Source of the DNA: Faecalibacterium duncaniae
GTDB taxonomy: Bacteria; Bacillota; Clostridia; Oscillospirales; Ruminococcaceae
Length of the DNA stretch: 64,000 nucleotides
Assembly (NCBI RefSeq): GCF_010509575.1
Contig: NZ_CP048437.1
Span: 1,798,001 to 1,862,000 of the forward strand
Direction of reading: 5' to 3'
The notes below the pieces were generated by a model that saw only the letters and a list, made by a program, of their open reading frames with translations, searched no databases and was not told the DNA's origin. The position numbers and the translations under genes are program-made. Shown piece by piece: positions 63,702 to 64,000 of the stretch (position 1 is its first letter; each line of letters opens with the position of its first letter).

Positions 63702-64000
63702 TCAGCTCAGGGCATCCAGCGCCGCCTTTTGCAGATCGGTGATGTCAATGGTACACAGAGCCTTCAGGTCGGCATCGCCGCCGGAAAGCCCGGCGATCTC
63801 GGTGCGGGTCTTGCCCTTGAGGGCATCGCAGAAGCCCTCGCTGTGCTCATACCACTCCTTGCCCAGCGCCGATGCGCCGCGCATCCCGTAGTCCTCGCCC
63901 AGCTCCAGCTTGGTCTTGACGAGATCCGGGGCTGTCACACCGCCGTCTGACACCACTGTCAGGGCCGGCTCAGCCATATCCGCAATGGCGCTGGTCACAC
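63702..64000 (-). CDS. C-terminus of a gene cut by the right edge, secreted-protein-like
   Basis: The final ~98 residues of a protein that continues outside the window. It reads 'TKLELGEDYGMRGASALGKE', 'WYEHSEGFCDALKGKTRTEI' and 'LKALCTIDITDLQKAALDAL'. I recognise the pattern 'ELGxxYGM..AS..GKEW' from uncharacterised exported proteins of gut Firmicutes but know no function. A GTG at 63998 is not a supported start. It is followed by its own terminator. Confidence 0.55.
   Translation of the reverse strand, partial: VTSAIADMAEPALTVVSDGGVTAPDLVKTKLELGEDYGMRGASALGKEWYEHSEGFCDALKGKTRTEIAGLSGGDADLKALCTIDITDLQKAALDALS

Overview
The window looks like a chromosome segment of a gut Clostridia bacterium of the Oscillospiraceae, most probably Faecalibacterium or a close relative. 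This is inferred from GC-rich core genes (U32 peptidase, mltG, tmk, thyX, pcrA, gcdB/oadG, mreB, recD2), Firmicutes-type ribosome binding sites, and small palindromic repeats with inverted ends between core genes. No rRNA or other marker confirms the genus.

Region 1 (1-10.85 kb) is the right part of a mobilizable or conjugative element of the Tn4451/Tn1549-like kind. It carries an ABC permease cargo gene (cut by the window edge), a DUF6076 gene, an excisionase-like HTH gene, a candidate oriT, DUF3847, a MobA/MobL relaxase, a CHC2-type primase, a VapE-like helicase, GGTTGAC iterons, TnpW and a large serine recombinase. The element ends inside the 3' part of rlmD; only the last codons of that gene remain in the window (10.87-11.09 kb).

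Region 2 (11.1-45.1 kb) is a defence island between rlmD and a tRNA-Ala(CGC) gene. It starts with a type I restriction operon (hsdM, an AbiJ-like gene, hsdS, an ApeA/HEPN-like gene, hsdR). The middle three genes are visibly AT-rich compared with hsdM and hsdR, and hsdR is broken by an 8-bp tandem duplication. An IS110-family element with a candidate bridge RNA follows, then a reverse-strand primase/DUF927 helicase gene. Next comes a 17-kb five-gene operon: SNF2 helicase, very large adenine methyltransferase, small unknown protein, 2106-residue DEAD helicase with DUF1998 and a nuclease-like tail, and a UvrD-like helicase with a RelE-like front domain. It resembles class 1 DISARM and Druantia but matches neither as I know them, and it is the best candidate for an undescribed system. 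A Septu pair (ptuA, ptuB) with its own promoter and a broken regulator gene close the island.

Region 3 (45.15-64 kb) is ordinary chromosome, almost all on the minus strand: tRNA-Ala, trhP-like U32 peptidase, mltG, an acetyltransferase-like gene, tmk, thyX, pcrA, a sodium-pump decarboxylase beta/gamma pair, mreB-like, recD2, a MATE exporter, a Fic/VbhA toxin-antitoxin pair lying between two copies of a 51-bp terminator repeat, an amino-acid ABC transporter, and the end of a secreted-protein-like gene that runs off the right edge.
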